A stretch of DNA of 64,000 bases from Temnothorax longispinosus (Eukaryota; Arthropoda; Insecta; Hymenoptera; Formicidae): the NCBI RefSeq assembly GCF_030848805.1, contig NC_092360.1, positions 15,996,001 to 16,060,000 on the forward strand, read 5' to 3'. The notes under the pieces are model-generated. The model had not been told where the DNA came from. It saw only the letters and a list, made by a program, of their open reading frames with translations, and did no database searches. Shown piece after piece: positions 46,787 through 57,624 of the stretch. A program made the position numbers and the translations under genes. How positions within the stretch are numbered: position 1 is the stretch's first letter; each line of letters starts with the position of its first letter.

Positions 46787-49404
46787 TGTTACGTCCTGCG
46801 GGCTCCACGATATCCCTTTTTCGCGGGAATTCTTATGCGCCTAAGATAGCTCTAAGATTAGAATAAACAAGCCAAGTACGGACGGTTATCGATCGGGGTG
46901 AGGTTAGATCTCCTCGCATTCTTTTTTTTTATGATCAAACTACCCATTTGCTTGGGCAACTAAAAGCAACCTCTCAGATGATAAATTACTAACAGACGGG
47001 GGATATGGTAACCAGATTCTCGTCAACCTCGTCTGGCCCATAACTATAAATCCGGCGACACGACGCGCAGAAAGGAGGGTTAACTTCAGACGAGGGATGA
47101 TGGGGATCTGTATTATATCGCGCGACTCACTCAAAACTGGCCGTGCGATGTTCCGACAAACAGAAACGAAACCTAATACGTGCTTTTAGAAATCTTAAGA
47201 GCACATGGCGGAAGTTTCTGTTTGCAATAAAACTGCACTTAAAATTGAGAAGTATGGATCGTCTGTCAACATAGAAACAGGGTCGCGAGATAAGTAAGGA
47301 ACTCTAATAAAAGAGAAATCGGCGATAGCCGAAAAACAAATGCGTCACTGAAAAGAACCGATGGGTTACACCCCCAATAAGACAGTGGGGCCTTAAGAGG
47401 GGGGTCACCAATGGAAAACCGGAAAAATCGATAACCGTCTCTAGCTTTCTAGGATAGGCGAAAACTCAAATCTACCTCTTGGGCAAGAAACATCTCGCCC
47501 AATAAAAATTCCCTTAAATAATAATTAGAAACATCCCGCCAACCAGAAATCCTTTAAACGAAAACCAGACACATCCCACACGAAATCCACCCCTTCCATC
47601 CTTCGAACCTTCCTATTTAAATCGCGACGTCGCAGGACTAGGCTCAGAGAAATTTTCTCAGTTCAAGTCTGCATTGCTCAGTTATAATCTAAACCTCATT
47701 CGTTTCGAGTCTCACGTTAGAGTCAGTGCAGCAGATCCGACGGACCATCAGTCGCCTCCGACTCACCCACCGACGAGTCCAACGTCCATTCTGAGAGAAG
47801 GCCACTAGTTCGAATTCAAGTCATCAAGTAGTAAGTCCCGGAATTTTCCTGATCCTTTTTTTTTTCGCGTTATTGCCCCCCTTCTTAAACGGTCTATCGA
47901 TTGTCGGACCCCCGGAAGCTTATTATATAATTGGGGGTCGGTTAGTGTAGGCATCGAGTTCCCAGCGGTCGTTGGCGTTGTGGTAGGCCTGACTTGGCTC
48001 CCGGCGTCTCGTCGTTGTCGTGGACCCAGCCTGTCCACTGACCTCCCTGAGCTTATGCTCGTGGGTCGGTTAGTGTAGGCATCGAGTTCCCAGCGGTCGT
48101 TGGCGTTGTGGTAGGCCTGACTTGGCTCCCGGCGTCTCGTCGTTGTCGTGGACCCAGCCTGTCCACTGACCCCTTCCCCCCCCTTTTTTAAGCTCGACGA
48201 TTTCCTTTTATTCGCTTCCGACCGGGTCCGAGAGAGATCGACTAAATAAGTAAATAATTTTAGTGGACCCGAAAGTCCTAGCCCCTCAAGGACCGAATCT
48301 CCGCACGATCAGGCGACAAAGAAATCGCCAGAACAAGCGGACGCGACGGGAGGTCGAACTCCCCCGGGAGCAGCTCAACGCCGGTCCTCCGCGACTCGCC
48401 ATCCCACCGCCCCTACCAGCGTTTACAGAAGAACCCGGTTGTTCGAACCAGAATCGTCCCGCTAACATCCTGCCCTATCGCCCAGTCGTCCTGCCTTTTC
48501 GCCCAATTGTCGAACATCGCCCTATTTGCCGCGTGGCTCCGTTTCGCGTGGTCCCTCCTCGCGTGGTCCCCGTCAACCCCGATCCAGCCCGCTTCCTAGA
48601 ACCTCCCGATTCTCCCTCCTCTTCCCGAAGTCCGTCTCCAACCTCTTCGACCGCCTCGACCCTCGATCTCGAGGAACTAGCCGACCCAGAGATCGTAATC
48701 TTAGAATAAATTTTAATTTTTTAATTCTCATATGTTTTAACTTCCCAATTTACATGTACTTTAATTTTAAGCTCCGATTTAAATTAATTTACACACATAC
48801 ACACTTCACTAAATTCATGTAATCTCACTACTGATTCCGATTATAATAATAGCGGGCAAGATGTTCATTTTCAAATAAGTTTTTTCTTTAAGGATCTTGC
48901 CCGATCACCCCCGCACCTATGTAACACCCGCGCGAAATACACACACACGTTACACATGCATCCGACACTCACACTTATAAATGTATTCAATTTTATTTTG
49001 CCTAATTCTCATTTATTGTTCACCTAGCTTATATTATTGTAATAAATGTTTATCTTATGTTAAATATTAATTTCAATTTGCATTCATTTATAACTTAAGA
49101 CCCGCTACCATCCACCTCTCGAAATTGCACGAGGTCCGATCCTGAGTTAAAGGGATTAAATTCTCTGACTCGAAAAAGGACCGACGATCGCACCGCTCAC
49201 GAAAGGCGTCCTAACGACTTTACAGACGTTGACCCTTTCTGAGTCATAAAAGTGCGTTCGGCTCGCGCCACGCGTCTCCGAGCGCGTACCTGCGAGCGAC
49301 ATTTGTAAGTATCTAGCTGCGTCCTTCCTTCCCCCGACCCCTCTGGCTAGCCTTTTCCTTGCTTCCCAGATTTTCATATCCTAATCCCGGGGTTGGACGT
49401 AACA
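46787..49404 (+). mobile_element. 2.6-kb probable solo LTR
   Basis: Bounded by TGTTACGTCC and GGACGTAACA and by a 4-bp target duplication ATAG (46783-46786, 49405-49408), proven by comparison with uninterrupted MITE copy 3. TG..CA ends and a 4-bp duplication are typical of LTR retroelements. It contains two direct repeats of about 115 bp (47945-48050 and 48065-48175) and a Pro/Arg-rich open frame to 48709. No pol, primer site or second LTR is seen. An unusually long LTR, or a non-autonomous LTR element, are both possible. Confidence 0.65.
48254..48709 (+). CDS. Pro/Arg-rich open frame in the solo LTR, doubtful
   Basis: About 150 codons with no ATG; an acceptor-like AATTTTAG precedes it, so it could be a spliced exon. 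The product is basic at the start (RRQRNRQNKRTRREVELP), proline-rich in the middle and Ser/acidic at the end. No family recognised. GC-rich composition makes a chance open frame plausible. Confidence 0.25.
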   Translation: MILVDPKVLAPQGPNLRTIRRQRNRQNKRTRREVELPREQLNAGPPRLAIPPPLPAFTEEPGCSNQNRPANILPYRPVVLPFRPIVEHRPICRVAPFRVVPPRVVPVNPDPARFLEPPDSPSSSRSPSPTSSTASTLDLEELADPEIVILE

Positions 49405-49771
49405 ATAGAAAACGAGAAAAAATTACGGAAGTACAGATTTCCTTATCCTACTTTTATCTCAATATGGCGTCTCGAGTTGCAGCGAGCTGTCAGCTCGTCA
49501 CAAGATGTAATTCATATAAGAGATATACCATTGGTATACGAACGCGAAAACAAGTTCTCCCGAATTGCACAACAAGAAAAACATAGATAAACCCTCCAAA
49601 TCAAGATTTGGAAGCGTAATATAAAAGTATAATATCGATGTGCATCGTGCGTATGTGTGCGTGCAATGTAGCGTGCTATCCTTGTCTATATCTTTGTCTA
49701 TACAAGGACAGATATAGTCGATAACATAGAAAATTTTGTCGGTTATACAGACGGCTCCAGCATCACCTTAA

Positions 49772-50244
49772 GTAAAGAAGTAACGAATTACAATGTACAT
49801 ACTGTACATACAGAGAGAAGCCTGAGAGAGCCCACGGGCGCGATTTAGCTGTAACTTTATTTTGAAGCGCCTCTATGTTCACAAAATGTGGACATTGAAC
49901 TACGTGGCCAATGTCGATAAATATGTAGGTAATATCCACGATTTTGTGGTGCTCTTCCGTACTGTGTGCACGATATTATAGTTCGTTTCCGTGCTATGTA
50001 CGGAACATAGAGATATAAGAATAGAGTGCGCGAGTCATATGCTAGCACGTAAGAGGCTGCGATATAGGAATAGAAAAAGAACGCTGCATATAGGCCCTTT
50101 CTGTCTTTGTCTACGCGTGCATGCGAAACAAAGACAGAAGGGGCCCATGCGCAGCTTTCTCTTTCTATTCTGCGCAGCTTTCTCTTTCTATTCCTATATC
50201 GCTTTTTCAGCTCGCTCGCGCACTCTATTCTTATATCTCTATGG
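49772..50244. repeat. flank with foldback element 50006-50243
   Basis: ACATAGAGATATAAGAATAG at 50006 is mirrored at 50224-50243 and surrounds an inner palindrome (CCTTTCTGTCTTTGT / ACAAAGACAGAAGG). Upstream are degenerate units (GGTAATATCCACGATTTTGTGG) also seen on the far side of the large transposon at 59805-59960. Confidence 0.65.
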
Positions 50245-51304
50245 TACGGAAGCGCTTATACGCCATAACGTTGGCACCTCGTGTTATTTTGTCCTAAGGA
50301 ACGGCACTGTGTATTCCAGGAGGAACGGAACCCTGGGTGCCGTTCCTTTTCGAGATTAAGGTAAATATTGTTAAATTACATTTTGAGTAGATCTTTACAT
50401 TTTTTGATGGATAAATTTGTTAATTCAACAAAGATCTTGAATTTAAAAATTTTAGGGTAATTAATTGAATTAAATACAAAGTTTTTTAAAGTTAAGGTTA
50501 ACTTTTTAGATTAAAACGAAATTGTACACAATATATCCCAGGTAGAATAGAAAGTCATAAAATGTCAAAGTGACCTCAAATGATGTCCAAAAAATGATTA
50601 AATTATGATAAAAGGTGAATTTTGTAGTCATATTCTCATAATTTTGACGTCACTTTGACATTATCATGACTTTCTGTTCTACTTAGAATAATTCTTTCTT
50701 TTTTGTATTTTAATGTATTAGAAATAGTTGTACATAAAATTATTCTGATTTATTGCTATTTTAAAATAATGAAATGTATATTGAAAATTACTGTAATTTA
50801 AATATCAACTTAATTATAACGTGCTTATTATTATTATTTCTATAGATGGATTCTGTACAATCAAGGAAAATTAAAATTAGATACGGTGAGAAATGTATGA
50901 ATATGAATGTGACAAATAATACTTTGAAGAAAAGTGTCTTAAAAGATTATTTTCCTGACGGTGGGACTTTGACATATCAAATTGATGGGGAGACATATCT
51001 ATTAGACACGGATGCTCAATCCATCTACGTAAATGCAAATGTGAACATTTATGATTTCAACGTTCCAAAAGGTTTGTATAACATTATCTTACATCATATA
51101 CTTTATACTATACTCATAATTATTGTAAAGAAATGTTATTTTGAATAATATATAGCTATATAACTTGGCTACAGTTTTCAAAAAATAATCAATATTTTTC
51201 TAGATGTACCTGTTTCACAGCTCAATGGAAAAAAACGTAAACGTTTTCATGATATTCTTGAAACGTTATATTCAGACAAAAAATCAGATTATGTTAAAAA
51301 GAAG
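50245..51304 (+). repeat. left terminal inverted repeat
   Basis: Complement of 58737-59804. Near-identity through exon 1 and intron 1; more substitutions at the end of exon 2, after which similarity stops. Confidence 0.9.
50538..50690. repeat. MITE-like inverted repeat within the left TIR
   Basis: Arms AGAATAGAAAGTCAT and ATGACTTTCTGTTCT with inner TGTCAAAGTGACCTCA / TGACGTCACTTTGACA. The mirror copy sits at the same place in the right TIR (59353-59505). Confidence 0.8.
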
Positions 51305-53242
51305 GTAAATTTTATGATGTGTGTTCTATTTTTTAATATTTAAAAATAATAACAATAACAATAATGACAATAAATGTAATAATTTCAGTTATCTCAACAA
51401 AAGATAGTAAATAAAAAGCAAGGAAATTTATCACTGGAAGTTGAAAATTCATCATTGGAAGTAGATGAAATAGAAAACAAGAAGACTTTTATTAAAAGAA
51501 TTCTACATCTTGGATGGAAACATAGAAACCAATTAAATTCTAGATACGAGTACATGGGTGCAACATTTGGACCAAGAATAAAGATTACTCTTAATGGGAA
51601 TGAAGATTATCCATTACAAAAATTAAAGGACGTTCTTCTAAAAGAATATATCACCGAAAATAACAAGTATTATTTTGAAAACTCCACAGTTGAAATAGGC
51701 ACATTTAATGAAACAGTAATTGAGTCTTATATTCATGATGGAAAAAGATGTGACTTCTGGAATTTTTGCAAATACCACTTGCGCAGAAAAAGTCATATGT
51801 TAAGTCTTTACCTTCTTACGACAAAAAAGAACACATGTATTTCTAGTAACAAAGAGCCATTTGAAATCTCCAATAAACTTTCTTGCTCTTTATCAATAGA
51901 TAAATGCTCAAAGGTTGCTTATAATTTATCAAACATTTCGGAAAGTATTCATAAAATAAATGACATTAAATTCGAGAAGAAAAGTAGTTCAGGCAGATCT
52001 TCAAGTACATCAGGTTATACATCAGGCTTAAATCAAATTTCAACAGCTAAAAAGAAAGATGAAAATATTAATATCTTTGAAAAGTCTATTTTATTACAAA
52101 AATCTACTGACTATACAATTGAAACAAAACGAAAGCAAGAAAAAAGCATTTTAGAAGATGTAACCAATAAAACAATTTCTTCTCAATTTTGAGTACCTGT
52201 TCCACAAAAATATGAGAAGTTAAATGTCGATGATATTAATGTTAAAGATTCAGTATTTTCTTCGCAACATTCCAAGTTGATAGATAGCAAGTCAAGACCA
52301 AAGAAATATATAATAAAATATAATAAAAATCATGGAGAGAATGATGATACTTTAGCATTTTCAGAAGTATGTAATAAAACGCTTGACACTAAAAAGATTA
52401 ATTCTTTAAAATTATCTATTCAATTGATAAATGAAAAGAATATACAATTTTCTGATATTATTCTTGGTAAAGGTGCCCAAGGTGTAGTCACAAAGGGAAA
52501 GTACTTAGGCTCGCTCGTCGCAATTAAATCTATGCAAAAAAAAAACCGATGATAAACTCATCTTGCGAGAAATAATGCTTCTTGACAAAATTAGACACCC
52601 TAACATAATTTCAATAATGGCTGCTTGTTCAAGTATAACGCAATTTCATATTGTTATGGAATATTTTAAGTCTGACTCTTTATTGGATATAATTTTTAAA
52701 CCTAAAGTAAAAAAAAATATTTTTTAAGTTTAGGAAATAAAAACAAAATAGCTTACCAAATAAGCTGTGCACTTACGTTTCTGCATTTACAGCCAGTACC
52801 GATATTACACCGGGATATAAAGCCAGGTAATATTTTAGTTAATGAAAATTTTGAAACCAAACTCTGTGATTTAGGATTAAGCACATGTAAGTCTGTAATT
52901 GAAAGCTTGTAATCAACACAAGCTGATACAATACGAGGCACTTATTTGTTTATGGCACCTGAAATTCTATTACATAGACAGAGAGCTAGTAAAAGCTCAG
53001 ATGTTTGGGCTTTTGCATGCACACTAGTTGAATTATTTAATGAAGAAACAGTGTGGGAGACACGTAACTTCTTTAATGGTTGGTGCTGTGCCAAAGAAAA
53101 TCTTGAAGATAAAAATGTTCCTAACATGAACAAGGTTCCATTTTACTTAACAGAAATGTTAACAAAATGATTTAACTACGATGCTACACAAAGACCAGAT
53201 ATGATTAAATTATTAAATTTGTTTGAAAGAATTCAAACATAA
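50846..53242 (+). pseudogene. transposon-borne TKL-like protein kinase with shared N-terminus
   Basis: Exons 50846-51071 and 51204-51304 (109 residues, in the TIR; basic GKKRKR) join in phase 0 to a long exon from 51389 (acceptor AATTTCAG). The frame is open to a TGA at 52190 (about 375 residues; middle has HLGWKHRNQLNSRYEYMG, unknown domain, then Ser/Lys-rich). After the TGA the same frame gives the kinase start: LGKGAQGVV glycine loop and VAIK lysine. A frameshift in an A-run at 52539-52548 leads to LREIMLLDKIRHPNI; another near 52715 leads to HRDIKPGN, CDLGLS and MAPEI. Further stops lie at 52910 and 53168. Motif order marks a Ser/Thr kinase, TKL-like by resemblance. All catalytic residues are visible, but this copy is dead. 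Confidence 0.8.
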
Positions 53243-53274
53243 TTATTTTGATATAAAATTTTATTCAAAGCTTG

Positions 53275-53560
53275 ATTCAAAGTATTAAGCATAAATTTTT
53301 TTTTAATTTCAAAGAGGTATATTATTTTTAGTACTGAAAACAGTGCACTCAGTCAAACTTATTATTAAGTATTAAGTACAAAGTTATTTCAATTTCAAAG
53401 AGATATATTATTTTTAATATTGAAAACAGTGCACTCAGTCAAACTTATTATTAAGTATTATTATTAAGTATTAAGTATAAAGTTATTTCAATTTCAAAGA
53501 GATATATTATTTTTAGTATTGAAAACAGTGCACTTAATCAAGCTAAGAGTTTCTAGTTTA
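53275..53560. repeat. tandem repeat, about three 100-bp units
   Basis: AATTTCAAAGAGATATATTA, TTGAAAACAGTGCACT and CAAACTTATTATTAAGTATT recur. A fourth, diverged unit is at 54140-54205. Located just past the kinase end. Confidence 0.8.
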
Positions 53561-54361
53561 TTTTACTTAAAAAATGTATTCATAATTTGTACAACAGTTA
53601 ATAGTTTTAAACAATACAATCAGTAAACTGTGTGCTTTATTTTCTCACATATGCAAAAGATTTCATCTGTGAGAAAATAATATATTATACTAAACTGTAA
53701 TTTGTTTTCTTAAATAACTGCATTCACCATTCATAATTGAATATTAATTTTTTGCATATCCTTTAAATATCTGAAACATTGTTTAAAATTGTTACTCAAC
53801 ATGAAGTTAAAAGGTTTATAAAAAGTTAGTAGTAGTTTTAATAACAATCAAATGTTAATAGTAATATTACAATTTATATCTTGATCTGTAGACATATGAA
53901 TAATGTGTTATCAAGTATTTCTTCCATTGAATGTTATTGAAACTCAATTGTGTATTTAATATTAATGAATAAAATGTATTTAAAAAGTCTGCGTTTTTAT
54001 TCTCTAATTATTGTCATTATCAAATTATTAATCTTTAGAGGGCCGACATTTTTTCATTAGAATTTCGAATTTTTTTGCGTAAAATGTATACATATATATA
54101 ACTTATATATTCCACGATATTATACATAATACATGATATACTGTTTAATTTCAAAGAAATATATTATTTTTAGTATTGAAAAAGTGCACCTAATTAAACT
54201 TATAGTTTCTAGTTTATTTTACATATTTCAAAAATGACTTCATAATTTGTACAACAGTTGACAGTTTTAAACAATACAATCAATAAATATTATACAGATA
54301 TTATACATAATACAGTATTATACATAACACTGAAGTTCAATAAGAGATTTAAAATACTGTT
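53561..54361. other. AT-rich interior of the long-TIR transposon
   Basis: Apart from the diverged repeat unit at 54140-54205 and a target duplication copy CTGTT at 54357-54361, nothing recognised. Confidence 0.4.
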
Positions 54362-54963
54362 TGTTCGAGATTCCCGTAGCGTTGCGCCGTCCGATCAGAT
54401 GGCAGCATCGATCGGGTAACGCGACGCTCGATCATCGCGGCAGCTTGCGCCCGCACGGGCACGCTCATCGCCACCGTCTTCCTCGCGATCGAGGCAATTG
54501 TGCAAATGGCCGCGCGGTGACTAGACGCATAACGTGTGCTCGATACGTTTCGATTAGTGACTTTGGTTAATCGTGTACATCGCAGTGCTCACGCTGCTTA
54601 GACTTCTCATTTAAACTGTAAAATAGACTGCTCATCAACTCTGGTGCCTCAACAAGACGACTCAAGCTCACACGTGCGCGAGTGCCGACCGCCACGTGTC
54701 TCACCGGCTCACGGGCGACTCACCACACTAGAAGGGCAATTCATATAATTGTCGCTCGACTTCAACGATCAGATAAAGACGTCTCATTTGTACACCGCTC
54801 ATCGATTCTCAGGTCAGACTGTAACAATCTCGATACATTAAAGACGGCTCAGACGGTGGTCTGAGTTACACAAAAAATAAAGTGCATATTCAGTTAACAC
54901 CTTTCCACGCGCGTCCTTCTCATCCCGCTTCCATCGCCGGGATTAACAGCGATTTCGCGAACA
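54362..54963. mobile_element. solo LTR, 602 bp
   Basis: Starts TGTTCGAGATTCCCGTAGCG, ends TTTCGCGAACA, and is flanked by the 5-bp duplication CTGTT (54357-54361, 54964-54968). GC-rich compared with its surroundings; contains an AATAAA near 54876. No internal retroelement sequence, so a recombined LTR. Confidence 0.8.
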
Positions 54964-55015
54964 CTGTTAGAAATCTATTGTTTCTCATTCTCAATAGCAT
55001 CAATTATATCTATAT

Positions 55016-57510
55016 GTTACGGGCAAAGTCAGCATGGTGTGCAGTGTCGGCATTGCCCGGGCAATGTCAGCATTGCACAACGCGACTGGGCAAAGTAGTT
55101 TATTAGCGGACATTGCCCGGTTTGATGTGGGCAAAGTTAACACTGCCCATCCAACGATGGCAATGTCAGCAACGATTATCACATTGCGGACTTTGCTCGG
55201 TTCCAAGTGGGCAATGTCGACAATGCTAAATCTCCGTGGGCTAAGCTGCGCTAAATAAGGGTAATTCTTCAGTTTAGCTACCTCAGCACAGAAATCGATG
55301 CAATTAGGCTTAATCGACGCGTTTTTGCATGAAACGAACGAATCTGACAGAAAAAAGTGTCGCTCTGCCCCGCGACGCGAGATATTAATCGTCAAAGTTG
55401 AACCAACGACATGTAGCAACATTGAACGTGCCCTGCGGCCATATGCGCATGCTCAGTGGTCGCACGCGCATGTAAAACTGCGCCAATTTTAAATGAATCA
55501 ATCGTGCAGAATAACCAAGCATCTCGATTCAAGCAGTTAGGTCTCACGCTGGGAGTTTCATTAATTTAATTATGCGTGGGAAACACACACACACACACAC
55601 ACACACGGGGGGGAGGTGCGAGGGGGGCCTTCGGCCCCCCTCCCCCGCACCCACCCCGTCGGTAGGCAGCGTGGACCTCGCTTTACAACATAAAGTACAT
55701 GCTAAGTTGTAAAACGAAATTATAAAGTACATGCATGGGGGAGGGTGCAGGGAAGAAAAGCCTTTCTGTTCACGTGCGCTCACGCATGTAAGCCCTCTTG
55801 CACCCCTCCATGCATGTGCTTTATAATTTCGCTTTACAACTTAGCATGTACTTTATGTTGTAAAGCGAGGTCCACGCTGCCTACCGACGCACAGTGGTCC
55901 AGAATCATCATTTTTTGTTCAAAATTGTCTACAGACCACAATTCTCAATGAAATCAAACGAATTTTTTTTAAAATACTCGTGAATAGATAACAAAAAAAC
56001 GTAAGAGAAGGGTTTTTCGAATTATTTTGAAATCTGATTATGGCATAATAAAGAATTCGGAAAATATATGAAAAAAACTTAGTTTTCGGAAAATTTTTTT
56101 GGTTTACGTTGCTGAAAGTCATTGTAAGAGGTCTTTGAGGTTGCTGATCACAAATTTGATCTCAGATGAACGAAATTCAAGATGGCGGATCCAATGTGGC
56201 GCATCAAAAATCGGAAAACGATGAAAATTGAACGAAAATTTGCCTATATGGCTTATCGTACTGCTGTCATTGGAAAATATTCAAAAATATTGACATATTT
56301 AATACATGTATACCTTTAACGATTGTACCTTGAACCTACATTCAAGGTACAATCGTTAAAGGTATATACATGTATTAAATATGTCAATATTTTCGAATAT
56401 TTCCCAATGACAGCAGTACGATAAGCCATATAGGCAAATTTTTGTTCAATTTTCATCGTTTTCCGATTTTTGATGCGCCACATTGGATCCGCCATCTTGA
56501 ATTTCGTTCATCTGAGATCAAATTTGTGATCAGCAACCTCAAAGACCTCTTACAATGACTTTCAGCAACGTAAACCAAAAAAATTTTCCGAAAACTAAGT
56601 TTTTTTCATATATTTTCCGAATTCTTTATTATGCCATAATCAGATTTCAAAATAATTCGAAAAACCCTTCTCTTACGTTTTTTTGTTATCTATTCACGAG
56701 TATTTTAAAAAAAAATTCGTTTGATTTCATTGAGAATTGTGGTCTGTAGACAATTTTGAACAAAAAATGATGATTCTGGACCACTGTGCGACGGGGTGAG
56801 TGCAAGAGAGGGGGGGGCGAAGGCCCCCCCCTCGCACCCCCCCGTGTGTGTGTGTGTGTGTGTGCTTCCCACGCATAATTAAACTAATGAAACTCCCAGC
56901 GTGAGACCTAACTTGAATCGAGATGCTTGGTTATTCTGCACAATGTAACTGTTTAATGATTTTTGTTAAAGCAGGGCACACACAGCTTTATACGCGATCG
57001 AAGGTCCATAATTTTTTTAGAAATGTCCATGGTAGCATATGGTAGCTCTAACTTCCGTAAGTTTATTACATTTATTAAAGCACATGGTCTCGATTGTGGA
57101 TAAAAACTCAGTTGAATCTCACTTGCCAGCATGCAAAAAGAACTTGCATTTAACTGATAATGAGTTGTGACGTCACACGTGTGTATGCCCTGCTTTAACG
57201 AAAATCACAACTTAAGCCTAATTGCATCGATTTCTGTGCTGAGGTAGCTAAACTGAAGAATTACCATACATTTAGCGCAGCTTAGCCCACGGAGATTTAG
57301 CATTGTCGACATTGCCCACTTTGAACCGAGCAAAGTCCGCAATGTGATAATCGTTGCTGACATTGCCATCGCTGGATGGGCAGTGTTAACTTTGCCCACA
57401 TCAAACCGGGCAATGTCCGCTAATAAACTACTTTGCCCAGTCGCGTTGTGCAATGCTGACATTGCCCGGGCAATGCCGACACTGCACACCATGCTGACTT
57501 TGCCCGTAAC
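55016..57510. repeat. nested giant palindrome (foldback element)
   Basis: Ends GTTACGGGCAAAGTCAGCAT and complement at 57510. Outer arms (55016-55320 / 57205-57510), middle arms with (CA)n/(GT)n and a G-rich hairpin (55500-55660 / 56760-56945), and inner arms (55880-56338 / 56342-56790) all pair around about 56340. A separate internal palindrome (55660-55880) exists only on the left. It inserted into the 3' end of the integrase gene; flanks are both ATAT. Confidence 0.88.
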
Positions 57511-57624
57511 ATATATACAGATTAAATGCTTCGAAAGCTGTACATGGAGTTGGAGCGTCCGTAATAAGGCTTACGAGTTCTTTAAATTCTGATTTAAATA
57601 ATACAGGCCTTTTAGCATACTTTC

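Larger units (their letters stand above)
46649..49767 (-). mobile_element. TTAA-flanked MITE, copy 2 (interrupted)
   Basis: Same ends as copy 1, right end followed by TTAA at 49768-49771; the left TTAA has been lost. Split by the 2.6-kb insertion at 46787-49404. Orientation opposite to copies 1 and 4. Confidence 0.85.

Noticed and set aside
55544..55951. Cys/Val-rich and repeated short open frames
   Set aside because: Translations of (CA)n microsatellite and palindrome arms.
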